A DNA stretch of 64,000 nucleotides from Branchiostoma lanceolatum (Eukaryota; Chordata; Leptocardii; Amphioxiformes; Branchiostomatidae), in contig NC_089722.1 of assembly GCF_035083965.1 (NCBI RefSeq), forward strand, positions 26,992,642-27,056,641. Reading direction: 5' to 3'. Of the stretch, positions 58,616 to 64,000 are shown in pieces. Below the pieces are notes generated by a model. It saw only the letters and a list, made by a program, of their open reading frames with translations, made no database searches and was not told the DNA's origin. Numbering within the stretch: the first letter of the stretch is position 1; every line of letters starts with the position of its first letter. Both the position numbers and the translations under genes were made by a program.

Positions 58616-59751
58616 CGGAGTTAACAGAACTGAACTGGACTCGCTAGTGCTTTACTAGCATTAGTATCTGCCATGCAAACAGTCACTATTTACCAACTGT
58701 ATACTTTTGATACATGTTTTGAACTGTAATTAGTGATATTGAATGGAAAGATCAGGGACTAAGATGTTCCAAGTGCCAGCTTAGGGAAGTACCAATGTCA
58801 CTTTTACGTATATTGGTGCAAGTTCTGTTTGTTAGGTTATTACATACAATATCTAACTTCAAGAATCATGTGTTTAATTTAACTGCACGGTAGTTCAACA
58901 ATAAGTTTATGTCTTCCTAGGTTGTCGTAAAGCAAAAAGCTGTGAAAGACCTTCTTCGCCTTGTTCCTTGTCTGACTAGTGAATTGCTTGAGTCTGACCC
59001 AGACTCTTATTATATACATTGTATGAAGGAAATATTTGTATGTTAGCAACTTTTGCAATTCTGCTGAATTTGGGAAAGTAGGTCCTTAAAGAATTTGGAT
59101 AGCTTTTTTTGAAATGACACAAGTTTTTATTTGAGAATACTTGTTACCCACATCTAGTAAAATTCAAGGACAGTAAACCATTAGTCATTGTGCCAATTAG
59201 ACATTAGACATAAGTGTGTTGTTATAACACTATTCAGCCATTACTAAATGTTAGTATCCAACTCACATGGACCAAGAAAATCAGTTTTGCTTGCTGTCTT
59301 TTTTTCCCAATCTGCCCAAATCACCGTTAGTGCTGGTAAAGTACTGTGTAGCTTTACTACTGTGTGCACATTTGTGTAGTATTACATAACGACAATGTTG
59401 TTGATGTAAAAGAATAGTCCTAAATGTTAGCTCCTGAAAGACAAGAAGCATGAACACCATGCTGGCACATTTTTTAAACATCAGTAAACCATATTTACAT
59501 GTACAAATATTGTGTCTGCTGTTGTTTGCTTGTGTCTTTTGTTTGGGGGAATACATGATGCTTTTCTAAAATCTCACTACGTCCTTTGGAGTAAGCATTT
59601 CACAATCTCTCATACTAGTACATGCTCAGGGAAGTATTAGACACCTACATGTACATACTGTCCTTAATCCAGTGAATTCTATCATGAGCTAAGATGTCAG
59701 GAGTGCAAGTTAGATTGTTCCTCCAGTGTTGTCTTCCCAGATAATCCTGTA

Positions 59752-60280
59752 TAAGTCCACACCAATTTAATTTGTTGCTTCTAGGATTTTTTCAGAAAAC
59801 AATTGGAGCGACAGGGCGAAAAAAAAAAAAGATTGGCAAATAGTCTGGGGTGAAAATAAGGGTTTACATAACATAAAGTATAAGAGGATTATTCAAGTTT
59901 CAGCTTTGTATGGCTAATTTTATGCAATGAACCCCTTTATGCAATGCACCCCTTTTTGCAATGCACCCCTTTCTGGTACTACAATTTCAGTAACAAAATT
60001 ACCCTTTGCCATGTTATATATGGATTGATATTGAGAAATATGGTTTTAATAAATGAAAAATTATAACTTGTGACCACACTTTTTTAAGTATGTGCAGGCC
60101 ATTATAATTCATTTCGGTGGCTATCGAGTTTTACAACTGAACAGATAGTAAAATTGGCAGATAGTACAATTGGGAGTTAAAATTTGTGAATGGGAATAGA
60201 TACCCAATGTTTTTTTTTCAAAATAGGAAAAACAGGACAGGCTATTCTGAGAAGCAACAAAATAAATTGGCGTGGCCTAA
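59752..60280. mobile_element. Longer element of the GGCCACACCAATTT family
   Basis: Left end AAGTCCACACCAATTTAATT then TGTTGCTTCT; right end AGAAGCAACAAAATAAATTG then GCGTGGCC, an inverted match. At about 529 bp it is twice the length of the other copies and contains the ATGCAATGCACCCC repeat. Confidence 0.75.
59927..59970 (+). repeat. Triple tandem repeat TGCAATGMACCCCTTT
   Basis: Three tandem units of about 16-20 bp (ATGCAATGAACCCCTTT, ATGCAATGCACCCCTTT, TTGCAATGCACCCCTTT). Confidence 0.85.
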
Positions 60281-60490
60281 CCTAAGCTAATTGTGGTGGT
60301 ACAAACCCTTCACAGTGGTTGGAGAAAAGGGGGAGGGTAAAATCCAAGTAAGTGGTATTTTTTGAGACTGCACAACCTTCCTGCACACATTGGCCTGATG
60401 ATAGGACGCCAAATCCACTGAATTCCATGGATCCAGTTTAACACCTCTTGGTTTATTGGTTTGGAGCCAGATTCAGAGCAGAAGGGCTGC

Positions 60491-60569
60491 TTTGACCCTG
60501 TTCATATCAGGTTTTGCAAATCAGGATCAATCCTGTGCCTGGGTGAAGCCTGGTATGAACGGGGTCAAA
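60491..60569. repeat. Short foldback element
   Basis: TTTGACCCTGTTCATATCAGG is followed 58 bp later by its inverse CCTGGTATGAACGGGGTCAAA with two to three mismatches. Confidence 0.75.
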
Positions 60570-61781
60570 ATTACGCTTTTAGCAGGCCTTCCAACTGGTT
60601 ATGAAGAAAAAAATACCATTTCCTTGTGGATGAAAAGCCTTATGAAGGAAAAATTCAACTGGAAAATTAAATTTTCACAGCCAAATTCGTTTGACTTCGA
60701 AATTGGCTGTGCAAAAATATAGGCAGATATTAGTGCAGGACTATATAATATGTAACTACAATGACACAAGACATTGGTGAGTTTATATAAAGAGAAAGAA
60801 TTTTATTTGATCAATTTCTTATTTTTCTGCAAACAACATGAAGCAGACAGCAATTAATTTGCTGCTTCTTTCATTTTCGCATGCTTACACCAAACATCAT
60901 TTAATCTGTCATTCCCATGATTAAGAACTGATGAATACTCTTATAATCGTCTAGACAAGTCAGCATAATTTCGTGGTGGACGTACATAATTTCTTAACAC
61001 ATCTGGAAACAAAATACTACGGGTCTGACATTTTGTTGATACCAACATCATCTCCGTTCCTCTTAATATTGCTTTAACTGTTTTATCAGCTATATATAAC
61101 TCCTAAGCATATGCAATTTATCCTAAGCAATTGCAATTTATCCCAGAACAGATACATGTACTAGTACAATAGTACATGCAATTGCCAATACCTACTGAGT
61201 ATTTACAACTAGGTAGTATCAAACAGTGTCTTAGCTTGTGTTGTGTGACTGATTTATTTTTGCAAACAGATACCACATGGCATGACTGATCAAAATTTGA
61301 TGTGCTTTTCCTTGAGATAAATTACTATGAAGAATCTAAGAAAGACCAGGAGAAGTCTGGTATGGCTGATATTCAAGCTCTTAGATCAGCACATAATCTC
61401 TACCACCTGACCACAATTGTTATCACACAACATTATATCTGCAACATTATTCTGCAATATGAGCTGGAATTCTGCAAGACTTCAAAGACATTCTAATCAC
61501 TACTTAGTTGTGCCTTGTACATACCCGGTAATAGACCAAATCGTTGAGATTACTAGAAGAGAAGAACCAAACTTCCAAGTAGTGAAAAAAATGACTGAGG
61601 ATAGAGCAGTATGGAGAGAGTTGACCATGAGGCTTACAACTTACAGGCCATTGGCCTAAAGGCGTCAGGGTGAGAAGGGTGAGAACATACCCGGTAATGT
61701 GCCTTACTTCTAATGTCATTGACTTCTGGATTGTTACATTGTTCACAGCTATTAATCACTCCAATATCCAATAGTTCTTTT

Positions 61782-63288
61782 TCACACATCATCATCAGAT
61801 TCCTGCAGGAGCTGTTTAAAGGCCTTTTTCTTCTCTAGGTTCTTGTTGGCCTTTTTTCGCTTCTCTCTTTTCTTGATGGCGAGTTCTTTCTTCTCCCTGA
61901 CCAGCACGCTCTCCTCCCCCTTGACGTGTAGATCTAGTTTCTCTCTCATGTGCTGTCTGGCTATTTTCCTGTTTTCATCCAAGGACCTGGTTTGATGGCA
62001 CTGTGACAGGTGAGAAAAGTTGAGGAAATATATTATTTCTTAACATTTTAAAGTGCTTGTGACTTAGAAGACTACATTTTCTGCTTATATTTAGCAAGAA
62101 TGATAGTATCATTCGATCACCATCAAAATCATTCTTCTGACTCATGATTTATTTTGCACGGTCGATTGCCTATACGTGACGTAAAGGAAAATTGCAAACT
62201 GGGCACTGCGACATGAGAAAAACAAATACAGTACAGCGTAGTTTTGAAAAGCCGTAAAAGTAAATATTAAGTTATGACAGATGCACTGTTTGCTTCTCTG
62301 AAGTATATTGTACGGCATTAAAACACTCATACTATGACAATTCTTTCTAAATATAGAATTTTTTCTTTATTCTTCATTAGAAATTGCAACAACCAGGGCT
62401 CGAAATTCATCTTTGGGAATAGGTGCACTGGTGCACCCAACTAAAAAAATTGGGTGCACAGAAAGAATTTTGGGTGCACCAGATAAAATAAAGTTGAATG
62501 TTCTTCAGAACATAATTACAAAGTTTAACGCTGCTGCCTTTCTTAAGAACTTCAATCTGTAATTCTAGAGCTAACTTTAAAATTTCAAACAAATAATACA
62601 TTGAATAAAGTACAGCAAAAAGTTATCATGCTGCTTTTATACTTACATTTCAAGAATATTCTGTATACTAGTGTACAATAGTACCTTAACCCTGTAGGCT
62701 ACAAAAATATATAGGTGCACCAGTGCACCCACAGTCAAAAATTAGGTGCACAGCTCCAATTTTGGGTGCACTGGGTGCACATGCACCCACTATTTCGAGC
62801 CCTGGCAACAACACACACAATGGAATGCCAGACAGACAAGCTGATGTAAAAAGAAAATGAAATGATTGGTTAATGAGCCGTGTTTATCCGACGGAGACAC
62901 GCAAAGTCTTTATTTGTGTTTAGCAGCCCAAAGCCAAACAAATAAACATTCAACAAAAGTTTACCTTCACTACAATGCCAGTCGGGACGTGCTTGAGCAG
63001 AACACAGTTGTTAGTCTTGTTGGTTGCCTGGCCTCCTGGACCCCAGCCACGCTGAAAGCTCTCTTCCAACTCTGACTCAACTACGTCAACTAAACTCTTC
63101 TTAGTGTCTTTCCTACTGCTTGTCCAGCGAACGGAATATCGTTGTAAACATCTTGGCATATGTGGATGTTGTTGTTGTCCCACCATCGGCACCTGGCAAG
63201 CTGCTATCGACGACAGTTGTCTTTGTAAACCAGTATAAAACAGAGGTGTTAGGTGCAGGTTTTTGGCCAGTAAGATTATAGAGGCCAT
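61782..63288 (-). CDS. MTRFR: Mitochondrial translation release factor in rescue (C12orf65)
   Basis: A mitochondrial GGQ-type peptide-release protein that rescues stalled mitoribosomes. Two exons, 62965-63288 and 61782-62000, join in phase 0 to 180 residues (human 166). The first ~50 residues are basic and hydrophobic without acids ([15 protein letters not shown]...), as expected of a mitochondrial import signal. The catalytic motif is [15 protein letters not shown] (GGQ 85-87), followed by [12 protein letters not shown], then [15 protein letters not shown] in exon 2, exactly as in the family. The C-terminus is a long Lys/Glu-rich helix ([20 protein letters not shown]), which in this family contacts the ribosome. 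It lacks the codon-recognition domains of full release factors. The gene is convergent with CDK2AP1, as in human. Confidence 0.96.
62394..62804. mobile_element. hAT-like MITE with exact 8-bp target-site duplication, copy 2
   Basis: Inverted ends CAGGGCTCGAAAT and ATTTCGAGCCCTG. The 8-bp direct repeat GCAACAAC flanks the element at 62386-62393 and 62805-62812, the duplication length typical of hAT transposases. Both subterminal regions carry clustered GGTGCAC(C) motifs, possible transposase-binding sites. It sits in the MTRFR intron and has no coding capacity. Confidence 0.92.
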
Positions 63289-63747
63289 GATTAAGAGTCG
63301 TCCATCGATGAAAAGTGACTAAGTTGTCCAAATACAATGAAAACTGCACACGAATTGGTCAAAAATCGATGGATGACCCTTTTCTAGCCCTTTTCAGCCA
63401 TGTTGCAGGTCAGAGTTGAATGGGTAAGACCAATACTCAAGAAGGTTCCTTGTGCACAAGGTAAGTTACGATTCCTAATCATCAGCTATTTTTTAAAAAA
63501 GTGTATGAATTACCATACTTTAAAAAGTAATTATAAATGTTGCTTAGAAAATTATAAAAGCTAATATTGAATATTTCTTGTGGTTTTGGATTTATTCGTT
63601 CTTAAGGTCCCCCGTTTCTATTATAAACTAGTCTGACCAATTTTAAGAAGTTTGATTGGCTACGAGGTTTAGCAAACAACCAATCACGTGGCCGGATTAA
63701 GTTTCAAGACATGTAATCGTCCCGCCCCGGGCTCTTTTGCAAATATA
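63289..63747. promoter_or_regulatory. Probable bidirectional promoter between MTRFR and a rightward gene
   Basis: A 459-bp gap between the MTRFR start codon (minus) and a probable first exon (plus). It holds an E-box CACGTG with an adjacent CCAATCAC at about 63679-63690 and a GC box (CCCGCCCCGGG) near 63722. Divergent short-gap pairs are common for mitochondrial genes, but promoter activity is inferred. Confidence 0.45.
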
Positions 63748-63817
63748 ATGGCGGCGGTCCTGCTGAGAGACTTGTGCAAATGGTGCTTGAAAACTTCACG
63801 CTTTCACTCGGTCACAG
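63748..63817 (+). CDS. Probable first exon of a gene running off the right edge
   Basis: ATG in the context ATAATGGCGGCGG opens MAAVLLRDLCKWCLKTSRFH then SVT, ending at a good donor (ACAG/GTGGGC) in phase 1. The peptide is basic, free of acids except one Asp, and could be a mitochondrial import signal. The GC-rich start region supports a transcription start. No second exon is seen before 64000, so the product is unknown. Confidence 0.5.
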
Positions 63818-64000
63818 GTGGGCTCTAGACTTCCATACGGTCCGATGTTTTTACTGAAAGATGCAGGCTTCGTAATGCATGGGTTACGGACGTTCGTGGC
63901 ACTTCATCGGAGCTGTAAGAGAAAACATTCACGCCTTGGTGGCGCTGTGAAAACAGTGGTGTATTTGTGTTGTAAACTCTGGTAGTTAACACTTTATTGT

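Larger units (their letters stand above)
58616..61781. other. Region between convergent CDK2AP1 and MTRFR
   Basis: Both 3' UTRs should lie here; I cannot place their ends. It contains a MITE (59752-60280), a small tandem repeat (59927-59970) and a foldback (60491-60569). Open frames such as 60456-60722 cross the foldback and have no motif. Confidence 0.5.

Overview
The window looks like a piece of a cephalochordate (amphioxus, Branchiostoma-like) nuclear genome. The reasons are intron-rich chordate-type genes with clean GT-AG junctions, short coding exons in AT-rich introns, and a high density of short inverted-repeat transposons and CA/TG microsatellites. The species is inferred; the gene models below were built by joining exons by eye and checking reading phase at every junction.

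Layout from left to right. (1) 5866-12391, minus: checkpoint kinase 2 (CHEK2), from its start codon through the FHA domain and most of the kinase domain; its last exons are not found in the window. (2) 14038-15957, minus: a complete four-exon histamine N-methyltransferase-like gene. (3) 20588-42374, minus: a complete 23-exon kinase suppressor of Ras (KSR), with CA1, proline-rich, C1, FxFP and pseudokinase regions. Its first intron is about 9 kb and packed with transposons. (4) 45227-49807, minus: NUDT6-type Nudix hydrolase with two tandem homologous last exons. (5) 51443-58615, plus: CDK2AP1 (DOC-1), also with two tandem homologous last exons. (6) 53262-54781, plus: a two-exon MADF-domain gene nested inside CDK2AP1 intron 1. 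(7) 61782-63288, minus: MTRFR (C12orf65), a mitochondrial GGQ release-factor-like protein, convergent with CDK2AP1. (8) 63748-63817, plus: a probable first exon of a further gene that runs off the right edge.

The genes do not form an operon-like unit. They touch on DNA-damage and cell-cycle control (CHEK2, CDK2AP1), Ras-MAPK scaffolding (KSR), methyl transfer (HNMT-like) and mitochondrial translation rescue (MTRFR). CDK2AP1 and MTRFR are also convergent neighbours in the human genome (12q24.31, from memory), so this pair looks like old chordate microsynteny.

The most interesting signals are: two independent cases of tandem duplication of the terminal coding exon, one of which alters the TER motif of CDK2AP1; a transposon that appears to supply the stop codon of one NUDT6 terminal exon; a ~0.4 kb near-perfect palindrome between divergent NUDT6 and CDK2AP1; and several MITE families recognised by paired copies, terminal inverted repeats and, in one case, an exact 8-bp target-site duplication.
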